Shown here: positions 1 through 5,837 of the stretch, in pieces
Position numbering within the stretch: the first letter of the stretch is position 1
Layout: every line of letters starts with the position of its first letter
NCBI GenBank assembly: GCA_023261525.1
Contig: JAHFOU010000061.1
Span: 1-9,888, forward strand
Length of the DNA stretch: 9,888 bases
Direction: 5' to 3'
Source of the DNA: Planctomycetota bacterium
GTDB lineage: Bacteria; Planctomycetota; SBBH01; JAHFOU01
Program-made: the position numbers and the translations under genes
Notes under the pieces: model-generated
Databases searched by the model: none
Told to the model about the DNA's origin: nothing
The model's input: the letters and a program-made list of their open reading frames with translations, nothing else

Positions 1-279
1 CCTGGCGTCCCGGGTCAGGGCCACGGTCGCGTCGGTGCTGTTGGAGCCGGTCCCGGCGATCACGGGCACGCGGCCCCGGGCGCGGCGGACGACGCGCGTC
101 ACCACCTGGGCCCTCTCGGCGGCGCTCAGGGTGACGGCCTCCCCCGTGGTCCCGCAGGGGGCGATGGCATCGGTGCCGCAGGCGATCTGCCAGTCCACCA
201 GGGCGTCCAGGCGCTTGAGGTCCACCGAGCCGTCCCGGAGGAAGGGGGTGACGAGGGCGACGACGGATCCCTGGATCAT
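1..279 (-). CDS. dapA: 4-hydroxy-tetrahydrodipicolinate synthase, N-terminal part (3' end outside window)
   Basis: The first 93 codons are present; the gene continues past the left edge. Members of this family condense pyruvate with aspartate semialdehyde in the first committed step of the diaminopimelate/lysine pathway, in the cytoplasm. Visible marks are the N-terminal strand GSVVALVTPF (residues 4-13), the pyruvate-carboxylate loop CGTTGE with the paired threonines at 44-45 (same numbering as E. coli DapA), and PVIAGTGSNST around residues 72-82. The catalytic tyrosine and Schiff-base lysine lie outside the window, so a related pyruvate aldolase of the same superfamily (NAL type) cannot be excluded. 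The ATG at 277-279 overlaps the lat stop as ATGA. A good Shine-Dalgarno, AAGGAG (complement of 285-290), lies 5 nt upstream inside the end of lat, so translation is probably coupled to lat. Confidence 0.9.
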   Translation of the reverse strand, partial: MIQGSVVALVTPFLRDGSVDLKRLDALVDWQIACGTDAIAPCGTTGEAVTLSAAERAQVVTRVVRRARGRVPVIAGTGSNSTDATVALTRDAR

Positions 280-1592
280 GCGTTCTCCTTGGAAAGGACC
301 TGGCGGATCATGCCGATGCCCTCATCGATCTCCCCCGCCGTGACGTCCAGCGGCGGGCGCACCCTCAGGCCCCGGGGGCCGCACTGCAGGATGAGGAGGC
401 CGTGGGCATAGAGGGCCTTGCGCACGTGCTCCCTCACCTGGGGCGTGGGCAGGTCGACCGCGCAGAGCAGGCCCCTCCCCCGCACGGCGGACAGGAGGGC
501 GGGGAACTCCCGGGCCAGGTCCCTCAGGCCGGCCAGGAGGCGCTCCCCTTGCGCGGCGGCGTTGGCCACCAGGCCCTCCTCCTGGAGGATCTCCAGGTAG
601 CGGGTGGCCCGAACCATGTCGGTCAGGTTGCCGCCCCAGGTGGAGCCGATGCGGCTGGGCTCGACGAAGACGTTGTCCTTCACCTCGTCGACGCGTTTCC
701 CGCCGAAGACCCCGCAGACCTGCATCTTCTTGCCGAAGGCGATGAGGTCGGGGGCCATGCCCATGTGCTGGAAGGCCCACATCCTCCCGGTGAGGCCGAC
801 GCCGGTCTGGACCTCGTCGAAGATCAACAGGGCCTCCTCCTCGTCCGCGATGCGGCGCAGGAGGCGGAGGAACTCCGGGCGGAAGTGGTTGTCCCCCCCC
901 TCGGACTGGATGGGCTCGATGAGGATGGCGGCGATGTCGTGGCGATGGGTCCGGAAGGCCCTGCGGATCTCCCGCTCCGAGCGGTCCTCGGCCTCCCGGG
1001 TCAGCGCCAGGCCGTCCTTCCCGTAGCGGATCTTGGGGTTCTCGACCCGGGGCCAGTCGAACTTCGGGTAGTACTTCGTCTTGCGCGGGTCGGCGGTATT
1101 GGTCGTGGAGAGGGCGTAGCCCGAGCGGCCGTGGAAGGCCTCCCGGAAGTGGAGGATGCGGGAGCCCTTCTCGCCCCGCCCGGCCGCCAGGTTCTTGCGC
1201 ACCTTCCAGTCGAAGGCGACCTTCATGGCGTTCTCCACGGCCAGGGTCCCTCCTTCCACCAGGAAGAGGCGGTGGAAGCCCCGGGGCGCCGCCACCCGGT
1301 ACAGGGTCTCGACGAACTCGGCGATCTCCACCGTGTAGATGTCGGGGTTGCTGGGCTTGCAGGCCGCCTCCCTCAGGAGGCGTTCGGAGAACTCCCGGGT
1401 CCTCAGCTTGGGATGGTTCATCCCCAGGGGGGAGGATGCGTAGAAGGAGAAGAAGTCCAGGTAGGTCTTCCCCGTGGCGGCGTCGCGGATCCTGCGTCCC
1501 CGGCTCCTGGCCAGGTCCACCACGATCCCGAAGTCGCTCAGGGGCAGGTGCTTGGAAAGGACCGCCTTGACCTTGCCCGGAGGGATGCGCAT
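276..1592 (-). CDS. lat: L-lysine 6-aminotransferase (class III PLP aminotransferase)
   Basis: This 438-residue protein resembles the LAT family (M. tuberculosis Rv3290c, recalled from memory) along its full length. LAT moves the epsilon-amino group of lysine to 2-oxoglutarate, giving 2-aminoadipate 6-semialdehyde/piperideine-6-carboxylate and glutamate. Marks seen include FVEGG-type LVEGGTLAVENAMK (111-124), FHGRSGY (153-159), the LIEPIQSEGGD stretch (224-234), the cofactor-ring aspartate in FDEVQTG (D259), the expected Schiff-base lysine K288 in AFGKKMQVCG, and STWGGNLTDMVRA (317-329). The start is firm: an in-frame TAG lies five codons upstream of this ATG and no Shine-Dalgarno precedes it, which suits the nearly leaderless transcript predicted from the upstream promoter. 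It is the first gene of a lat-dapA operon. LAT is usually catabolic, so pairing with biosynthetic dapA is odd; activity on a diaminopimelate-pathway intermediate is possible. Confidence 0.9.
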   Translation of the reverse strand: MRIPPGKVKAVLSKHLPLSDFGIVVDLARSRGRRIRDAATGKTYLDFFSFYASSPLGMNHPKLRTREFSERLLREAACKPSNPDIYTVEIAEFVETLYRVAAPRGFHRLFLVEGGTLAVENAMKVAFDWKVRKNLAAGRGEKGSRILHFREAFHGRSGYALSTTNTADPRKTKYYPKFDWPRVENPKIRYGKDGLALTREAEDRSEREIRRAFRTHRHDIAAILIEPIQSEGGDNHFRPEFLRLLRRIADEEEALLIFDEVQTGVGLTGRMWAFQHMGMAPDLIAFGKKMQVCGVFGGKRVDEVKDNVFVEPSRIGSTWGGNLTDMVRATRYLEILQEEGLVANAAAQGERLLAGLRDLAREFPALLSAVRGRGLLCAVDLPTPQVREHVRKALYAHGLLILQCGPRGLRVRPPLDVTAGEIDEGIGMIRQVLSKENA

Positions 1593-1619
1593 GGCCGGGG
1601 GATTCTATCCCCCCGGGCC
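1593..1619. repeat. Inverted repeat over the lat -10 box, possible operator
   Basis: GGGGGAT (1597-1603), a 3-nt centre TCT, and ATCCCCC (1607-1613) form a perfect 7-bp inverted repeat. Outer GGCC arms (1593-1596 and 1616-1619) can extend it across a 2-nt bulge. It sits exactly over the proposed lat -10 hexamer, where a repressor would block lat but not the divergent rpsB promoter. If lat were transcribed from further upstream, the same sequence would form a hairpin touching the lat start codon. There is no T-tract on either strand, so it is not a normal intrinsic terminator. Confidence 0.4.
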
Positions 1620-1629
1620 CTCCCGTAAA
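1602..1629 (-). promoter_or_regulatory. Candidate sigma70-type promoter for lat-dapA, nearly leaderless
   Basis: On the minus strand, TTTACG (1624-1629; 4 of 6 matches to TTGACA) is followed after 16 bp by TAGAAT (1602-1607; 5 of 6 matches to TATAAT). The expected start sites, G at 1596 or 1595, lie only 3-4 nt before the lat ATG at 1592. This explains the missing Shine-Dalgarno and the in-frame TAG, which would lie inside the -10 box. This is inferred from consensus matching only. Confidence 0.5.
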
Positions 1630-1632
1630 AGC

Positions 1633-1660
1633 TTGACATTCCCCCACAAGCCGCTACCCT
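1633..1660 (+). promoter_or_regulatory. Promoter of the rpsB-tsf-pyrH-frr operon
   Basis: A perfect -35 box TTGACA (1633-1638) is followed after 16 bp by TACCCT (1655-1660; 3 of 6 matches to TATAAT, keeping the first TA and final T). Transcription would begin near 1667, leaving a leader of about 40 nt. The bases after the -10 (GGCACGG) make a GC-rich discriminator, a feature that in well-studied bacteria goes with growth-rate or stringent control of ribosomal genes; that regulation is inferred here. It is the only non-coding spacer ahead of seven tightly packed genes. Confidence 0.6.
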
Positions 1661-1700
1661 GGCACGGCTTATCGTGTTTCGTCAGGAGGACCCTACGGAG

Positions 1701-1712
1701 ATGAACTCTTGA
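1701..1712 (+). promoter_or_regulatory. Three-codon minicistron overlapping the rpsB start
   Basis: ATG AAC TCT TGA encodes Met-Asn-Ser. It is preceded at 10 nt by the strongest Shine-Dalgarno in the leader, AGGAGGA (1684-1690). Its stop TGA (1710-1712) overlaps the rpsB TTG start (1709-1711). rpsB has its own weaker site, GGAG (1697-1700), 8 nt before TTG. Ribosomes might initiate at the ATG, stop, and restart at TTG. It may also be chance, or the strong site may simply serve TTG at a long 18-nt spacing. Confidence 0.35.
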
Positions 1713-2458
1713 TCCAGGTCAGCTATCGCGAACTGTTGGAGGCGGGCACCCACTTCGGGCACCGCGTCAGCCGCTGGAACCCCAGCATGCGCCCGTTCAT
1801 CTTCGGCAAGCGCAACGGCATCCATATCCTCGACGTGCGGGAGACCCTCAAGGGGATGATCCGCGCCAGCCACGCGGTGCTCAAGATGAGCGCCGGGGGC
1901 GGCGACGTCATCTTCGTGGGCACCAAGCGCCAGTCCAAGGCCCTCGTGGAGCAGCACGCCCTGCGCGGCGGGATGCCCTACGTCACGGAGCGCTGGCTTG
2001 GCGGCACCCTCACCAACTTCGAGACCATCCGCCGGCGCATCAAGCGCCTGGAGGAGATCGAGGGCTCGGAGCGGGACGGCAGCATCCGCCAGCACAGCAA
2101 GAAGATCATCTCCGCGCTCGGCCGCGAGAAGAAGAAGATGGTCCGCAACCTCCAGGGTCTGCGCAACATGGCCGCCCTGCCGGCCGGCATCGTCGTCATC
2201 GACCCCAAGCGCGAGGACAACTGCGTGCGCGAGGCCAAGCGCCTCGGCGTGGTGACCATCGCCCTGCTGGACACGGACTGCGACCCCGACGACGTCGACT
2301 TCCCGGTCCCGGGCAACGACGATGGGATCAAGTCCATCGACATCTTCCTGAGGATCATGGCCGACGCGGCCCTGGAAGGCCGTCGCCTTTCCGGCCGGGA
2401 CCCCGCCATGAGCGCCGAGGTGATGGCCGAGATCGCCGCCGCCCGCGCGGAGAACTGA
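1709..2458 (+). CDS. rpsB: 30S ribosomal protein S2
   Basis: This 249-residue protein (E. coli S2 is 241) is a structural component of the small ribosomal subunit and is needed for S1 binding in bacteria that have S1. Family marks are ELLEAGTHFGH (8-18), RWNPSMRPFIFG (22-33), the ERWLGGTLTNF segment (94-104), LPAGIVVIDP (157-166) and the C-terminal DTDCDPDDVDFPVPGNDD (188-205). No ATG fits this frame near the conserved N terminus. The TTG at 1709 is chosen because GGAG lies 8 nt upstream and the protein then begins MIQVSYRELLEAG, the expected length before the conserved block. It is first in a seven-gene operon and ends 2 bp before tsf. Confidence 0.97.
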   Translation: MIQVSYRELLEAGTHFGHRVSRWNPSMRPFIFGKRNGIHILDVRETLKGMIRASHAVLKMSAGGGDVIFVGTKRQSKALVEQHALRGGMPYVTERWLGGTLTNFETIRRRIKRLEEIEGSERDGSIRQHSKKIISALGREKKKMVRNLQGLRNMAALPAGIVVIDPKREDNCVREAKRLGVVTIALLDTDCDPDDVDFPVPGNDDGIKSIDIFLRIMADAALEGRRLSGRDPAMSAEVMAEIAAARAEN

Positions 2459-2460
2459 CC

Positions 2461-3300
2461 GTGGCCGTGGACGCCGCCCAGGTCAAGGCCCTCCGGGATC
2501 GTACCGGGCTGGGCATGATGCAGTGCAAGGAGGCCCTCACCGAGGCCGGCGGGAACATGGAGAAGGCGGTGGACGTCCTCCGCCAGAAGGGCCTCAAGTC
2601 CGCCGACAAGAAGGCAGACCGCGCCACCTCCCAGGGGCGCATCGGCGCCCTGGTCAAAGGCACCCGCGGGGTCCTCGTCGAGTTGAACTGCGAATCCGAC
2701 TTCGTGGCCATCAACGAGGCCTTCGCGGCCCTGCTCGCCCAGCTCTGCACCCTGGCCGCCGACGCCCCCCAGGCCCCGGCCTCCGCCGAGGCCTTCCTGG
2801 CCATGAAGGCGGGCGCGGGCACCGTCGAGGGGGTCCTCAAGGACGCCGTGGCCAAGACCGGCGAGAACATCCGGCTCAAGCAGGTCGTCCGCTTCGACGC
2901 CCCGGCCGGCGGCTCGGTCGGTTTCTATGTCCACCCCCCCGGCCGCATCGCCGTCCTCATGGAAGGCTCCGGCGCCCAGGACCCGGCCAAGGCCGAGGCC
3001 GCCCTCAAGGACCTCTGCATGCACGTGGCGGCCGTGAACCCCGTCTCGGTCTCCCCGGACGACATCCCCTCCGCCGTTCTGGAGCGCGAGAAGGCCGTCT
3101 ACGCGGTCCAGGTGCACGGCAAGCCGCCCCAGGTCGCCGAGAAGATGCTCAAGGGCAAGCTCGAGGCCTTCTTCGCCGAGCGCTGCCTGGTCCGCCAGGC
3201 CTTCGTGAAGAACGCCGCCGTCACCGTCGCGGACCACCTGAAGGCCGCGGCCCCCGGGCTGGCGGTCAAGCGCTTCGTCCGTCTCGAGATCGGCGCCTAG
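2461..3300 (+). CDS. tsf: Elongation factor Ts
   Basis: EF-Ts is the guanine nucleotide exchange factor that releases GDP from EF-Tu. The 279 residues show the N-terminal UBA-like domain with LRDRTGLGMMQCKEAL (11-26) and the AVDVLRQKGL helix (36-45). The core contains ELNCESDFVA (74-83), with SDFV in the TDFV position that inserts toward the EF-Tu magnesium site. KTGENI (132-137), HVAAVNP (188-194) and the C-terminal FVKN segment (248-251) follow. It starts at GTG 2461 with GGAG (2449-2452) 8 nt upstream, inside the end of rpsB. The 2-bp gap to rpsB and matching order with other bacteria make co-transcription nearly certain. Confidence 0.97.
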   Translation: MAVDAAQVKALRDRTGLGMMQCKEALTEAGGNMEKAVDVLRQKGLKSADKKADRATSQGRIGALVKGTRGVLVELNCESDFVAINEAFAALLAQLCTLAADAPQAPASAEAFLAMKAGAGTVEGVLKDAVAKTGENIRLKQVVRFDAPAGGSVGFYVHPPGRIAVLMEGSGAQDPAKAEAALKDLCMHVAAVNPVSVSPDDIPSAVLEREKAVYAVQVHGKPPQVAEKMLKGKLEAFFAERCLVRQAFVKNAAVTVADHLKAAAPGLAVKRFVRLEIGA

Positions 3301-3309
3301 ACCAGGGCC

Positions 3310-4032
3310 ATGCCGAAGCGCCTGCGCTACCGGCGGGTCCTCCTCAAGATCAGCGGCGAGGCGTTCGGCGGCAAGGCCCACGTCGGGATCGATCCCGAGG
3401 TGGTGGCCTCCATTGCCGCCCAGGCCGTCCGCCTCCACAAGCTGGGCGTGGAGCTGGCCATCGTCATCGGCGGCGGCAACATCGTGCGCGGCTCGGCCTT
3501 CTCCGCGCGGGGCATGAACCGCCCCACCGCCGACCACATGGGCATGCTGGCCACCGTGATCAACGGCCTGGCCCTCCAGGACGCCGTGGAGCGCCTCGGG
3601 GTGGACAGCCGGGTCCTGACGGCCATCCACATGGAGGACGTGGCCGAGCCCTACATCCGGCGCCGCGCCATCCGCCATCTGGAAAAGGGCCGCGTCGTCA
3701 TCCTGGCCGGCGGCACGGGCCGCCCCTACTTCACCACGGACACGACCGCCGCCCTGCGCGCCATGGAGCTCTCCGCCGAGATCCTGCTCAAGGCCACCCA
3801 GGTGGACGGGATCTACACCGACGACCCCAAGAAGAACCCCAAGGCCCGCCGCTTCGGCCGCATCACCTACATGGAGGTCCTGCGCCGCCGGCTCAAGGTC
3901 ATGGATTCCACGGCCATCTCGCTCTGCATGGAGCACGCCCTGCCCATCCTGGTCTTCGACCTGGCCCGCAAGGGCAACCTCGAGCAGGCGGTCCGGGGCA
4001 GGCGCATCGGCACGCTCGTGGAGCCCGGGTAG
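3310..4032 (+). CDS. pyrH: UMP kinase (uridylate kinase)
   Basis: Bacterial UMP kinase of the amino-acid kinase fold phosphorylates UMP to UDP for pyrimidine nucleotide supply. At 240 residues it has the typical length. Marks are LLKISGEAF with the phosphate-binding K13, IGGGNIVRG (53-61), MNRPTADHMGMLATVING (69-86), the LAGGTGRPYFTTDTTA segment (132-147) and VDGIYTDDPKKNP (165-177). The ATG at 3310 follows the tsf stop by 9 bp. Only a weak AGGG (3304-3307), close to the start, serves as ribosome site, so read-through from tsf translation may help. The protein is normally a hexamer inhibited by UTP, which is family knowledge and not visible here. Confidence 0.97.
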   Translation: MPKRLRYRRVLLKISGEAFGGKAHVGIDPEVVASIAAQAVRLHKLGVELAIVIGGGNIVRGSAFSARGMNRPTADHMGMLATVINGLALQDAVERLGVDSRVLTAIHMEDVAEPYIRRRAIRHLEKGRVVILAGGTGRPYFTTDTTAALRAMELSAEILLKATQVDGIYTDDPKKNPKARRFGRITYMEVLRRRLKVMDSTAISLCMEHALPILVFDLARKGNLEQAVRGRRIGTLVEPG

Positions 4033-4596
4033 ATGCCGGCCAGCGCCGACGACATCCTGCTCGACGCCGAGGAGCGCATGGAGGCGGCCGTCCACAGCAT
4101 GCAGGAGAAGGCCAAGGGCATCCGCACCGGCCGGGCCACCCCGGAGCTGGTCGAGCCCCTCCGCGTGGACTACTACGGGACCCTGACGCCGCTGAAGCAG
4201 GTGGCCTCCATCCAGATCCCGGACGCCAGCCTCATCGTCATCAAGCCCTTCGACGCCAGCCTGCTCAAGGAGATCGAGCGGGCCATCAACTCGGCCAACC
4301 TGGGCATGACGCCCCAGAACGACGGCAAGCTCATCCGACTGCCCATGCCCCCCCTCTCCCAGGAGCGGCGCAAGCAGTACGCGGACATGATCAAGGTCAT
4401 GGCCGAGGAGGCCCGGGTGGCCCTGCGCAACGTCCGCCGCGACGCCAAGAAGAACGCGGACGACGCCAAGAAGGACGGCCTGCCCGAGGACGACGCCGAG
4501 CGCCTCCACGAGGGCATCCAGAAGCTCACCGACGACTACGGGGCCAAGATCGAGGCCCTGCTCAAGAAGAAGTCCGACGAACTCCTCCACGGCTAG
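4033..4596 (+). CDS. frr: Ribosome recycling factor
   Basis: RRF works with EF-G to split post-termination ribosomes. The 187 residues match the usual ~185. Marks are the N-terminal helix ending IRTGRATPELVE (30-41), VDYYGTLTPLKQVASI (45-60), the hinge-domain region LIVIKPFDASLLKEIERAI (67-85), NDGKLIRLPMPPLSQERRK (96-114), and the RNA-binding-type helix ARVALRNVRRDAKK (127-140). The ATG directly abuts the pyrH TAG (0 bp gap), and GGAG (4020-4023) lies 9 nt upstream inside pyrH. pyrH-frr adjacency is widely conserved. After frr many bacteria continue with uppS/cdsA, but here the operon continues with unrelated genes. Confidence 0.97.
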   Translation: MPASADDILLDAEERMEAAVHSMQEKAKGIRTGRATPELVEPLRVDYYGTLTPLKQVASIQIPDASLIVIKPFDASLLKEIERAINSANLGMTPQNDGKLIRLPMPPLSQERRKQYADMIKVMAEEARVALRNVRRDAKKNADDAKKDGLPEDDAERLHEGIQKLTDDYGAKIEALLKKKSDELLHG

Positions 4597-5172
4597 ATGC
4601 GTCTGGTCGTCGTCCGCCACGGGGTGACGGACTGGAACGTCCAGGGCCGCCTCCAGGGCCGGACCGATATCCCCCTCAACGCCGATGGGATCCGCCAGGC
4701 CGTGGCCGTGGCCCGGCGCCTGGCGTCCGAGCGCCTGGCCCGCGTCCTCAGCTCCCCGATGGCGAGGGCCCTGGCGACCGCCCAGCCGATCGCGGCGGCG
4801 CAGGGGCTCACTCCGGAGGTTCGTGAGGACCTCCACGAGGCCCACATGGGGCTCTGGGAGGGCCTGACCTGGGAGGAGGTGGCGACGCGCTACCCCCACC
4901 ATCTGCCCGAGCGGGACCGGGTGGGGCCTTCTTACAAGGGACATGCCGGGGAGAGTGTGGCGGAGGTGGCGGCCCGGGCGGCCGGGGTGCTGGAGGCGAT
5001 CCGCGGCCTGCCGGGCACGACCTGCGTGGTGACGCACGCGGCCCCGGGGCGCCACCTGATCGTGGCGGCGGCCGGGAATCCGGAGCACATGAAGCTCCGC
5101 CTCCAGAACACCTCGGTGAGCATCGTGGAGGACGGCCGCATCGTCTGCCTGGACGACGTGAGCCACCTGTGA
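4597..5172 (+). CDS. Histidine phosphatase family protein (phosphoglycerate mutase-like)
   Basis: A 191-residue cytoplasmic protein of the branch 1 histidine phosphatase superfamily, which forms a phosphohistidine intermediate. The catalytic set is complete: RHG at residues 7-9 with H8 as nucleophile, R57 in SSPMARALATA, E81 in LHEAHMGLWEG, and the second histidine H147 in VTHAAPGR. GES at 118-120 is also typical. The length fits small phosphatases of the GpmB/CobC (alpha-ribazole phosphatase) kind, but the substrate cannot be read from sequence and no cobalamin gene is nearby. The ATG abuts the frr TAG with no gap and no clear Shine-Dalgarno, so translation is probably coupled to frr. Its stop overlaps the next start by 4 bp. 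Confidence 0.88.
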   Translation: MRLVVVRHGVTDWNVQGRLQGRTDIPLNADGIRQAVAVARRLASERLARVLSSPMARALATAQPIAAAQGLTPEVREDLHEAHMGLWEGLTWEEVATRYPHHLPERDRVGPSYKGHAGESVAEVAARAAGVLEAIRGLPGTTCVVTHAAPGRHLIVAAAGNPEHMKLRLQNTSVSIVEDGRIVCLDDVSHL

Positions 5173-5837
5173 TCCGGGAGGTGCTGCAGAACCTCCTGAT
5201 GGGGATCCGTCCCCTTTCCCGGCTGGCCCTGCGCTTCCACCGGGGGATGGGCGAGGAAACGGGGCCGGCCGAGGACATCTTCCGCCGCTTCACGGTGTCC
5301 GCGCCCGTCGCGGGGAAACGCGTGCTGGAGATCGGCCCCGGCAAGGGCTGGGCCCTCGGGAAGCTGGCCCTTCAGGCCGGGGTCTCCGGCTACACCGGTG
5401 CGGATGTGGCGCCGTACCTGGGTTCCGAGGGGGCCTTGGCCTGTCACCTTTTCGACGGGCGCCGTCTTCCCTTCCCGGACGCCTCCTTCGACCTGGTCTG
5501 GTCGGTGGCGGCCTTTGAGCATTTCCGCCACCCGAGGGAGATGATCCTGGAGATCCAGCGGGTGCTATGCCCTGGGGGCATTCTTTTCTGCGACGTGGAT
5601 CTGAGGGACCACTACCACCTGGCTCAGGAGGCGCTCTGGCTGGACTGCCTGCGCCATCCCGAGTGGCAGTGGCGCCTGATGACCTGGTACCGGTCGGGGT
5701 ATGTCAACCGCCTGAGACTTCCGGACTGGGAGGCGATGTTCCACCAGGCGGCGTTCGAGGCGGTCTCCCTGAAGCCCTACGAAAGCGCGCTTCTGGGGCA
5801 GGTCATCAGCTTCGAGGCGGTGATGAGAAGGGCATGA
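5169..5837 (+). CDS. Class I SAM-dependent methyltransferase
   Basis: A 222-residue protein with a Rossmann-type methyltransferase core (Methyltransf_11-like). Motif I is VLEIGPGKGW (52-61). D79 in GADVAPY would be the acidic residue contacting the SAM ribose, DASFDLVWSVAAFEHF (104-119) is the motif II/III region, and RVLCPGGILF (131-140) is the usual strand before the C-terminal part. The acceptor is unknown. The aromatic-rich tail (HPEWQWRLMTWYRSGYVNR) might shape a substrate pocket or a membrane-surface contact; that is speculation. The GTG at 5169 overlaps the phosphatase stop as GTGA, giving a start well before motif I. Its stop overlaps the next ATG as ATGA. Two blocks counted here (5521-5640) are 60-63% GC, somewhat below the core operon genes. 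Confidence 0.87.
   Translation: MIREVLQNLLMGIRPLSRLALRFHRGMGEETGPAEDIFRRFTVSAPVAGKRVLEIGPGKGWALGKLALQAGVSGYTGADVAPYLGSEGALACHLFDGRRLPFPDASFDLVWSVAAFEHFRHPREMILEIQRVLCPGGILFCDVDLRDHYHLAQEALWLDCLRHPEWQWRLMTWYRSGYVNRLRLPDWEAMFHQAAFEAVSLKPYESALLGQVISFEAVMRRA

Noticed and set aside
1593..1619. Intrinsic terminator at the inverted repeat between lat and rpsB.
   Set aside because: No T-tract on either strand, and it sits upstream of both divergent genes where no transcript needs to end; operator or chance dyad fits better.
402..1628. 408-codon plus-strand frame opposite lat.
   Set aside because: Antisense shadow of lat with no recognisable domain; lat matches its family along its whole length.
1701..1715. 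Programmed frameshift joining ATG 1701 to the rpsB frame.
   Set aside because: It would need a -1 slip at AAC-TCT-TGA with no slippery heptamer. A +1 slip as in prfB leads to the wrong frame. Direct initiation at TTG is simpler.
2523..4826. 767-codon plus-strand frame spanning tsf, pyrH and frr.
   Set aside because: Arg/Pro/Gly-rich frame-shifted reading of three confidently identified genes.
1978..5166. Very long open frame (1062 codons) on the minus strand opposite rpsB through the phosphatase gene.
   Set aside because: It mirrors the third-position G/C bias of well-identified plus-strand genes. Its translation is His/Gly/Asp/Leu-rich low complexity without domains, and it crosses five real genes.
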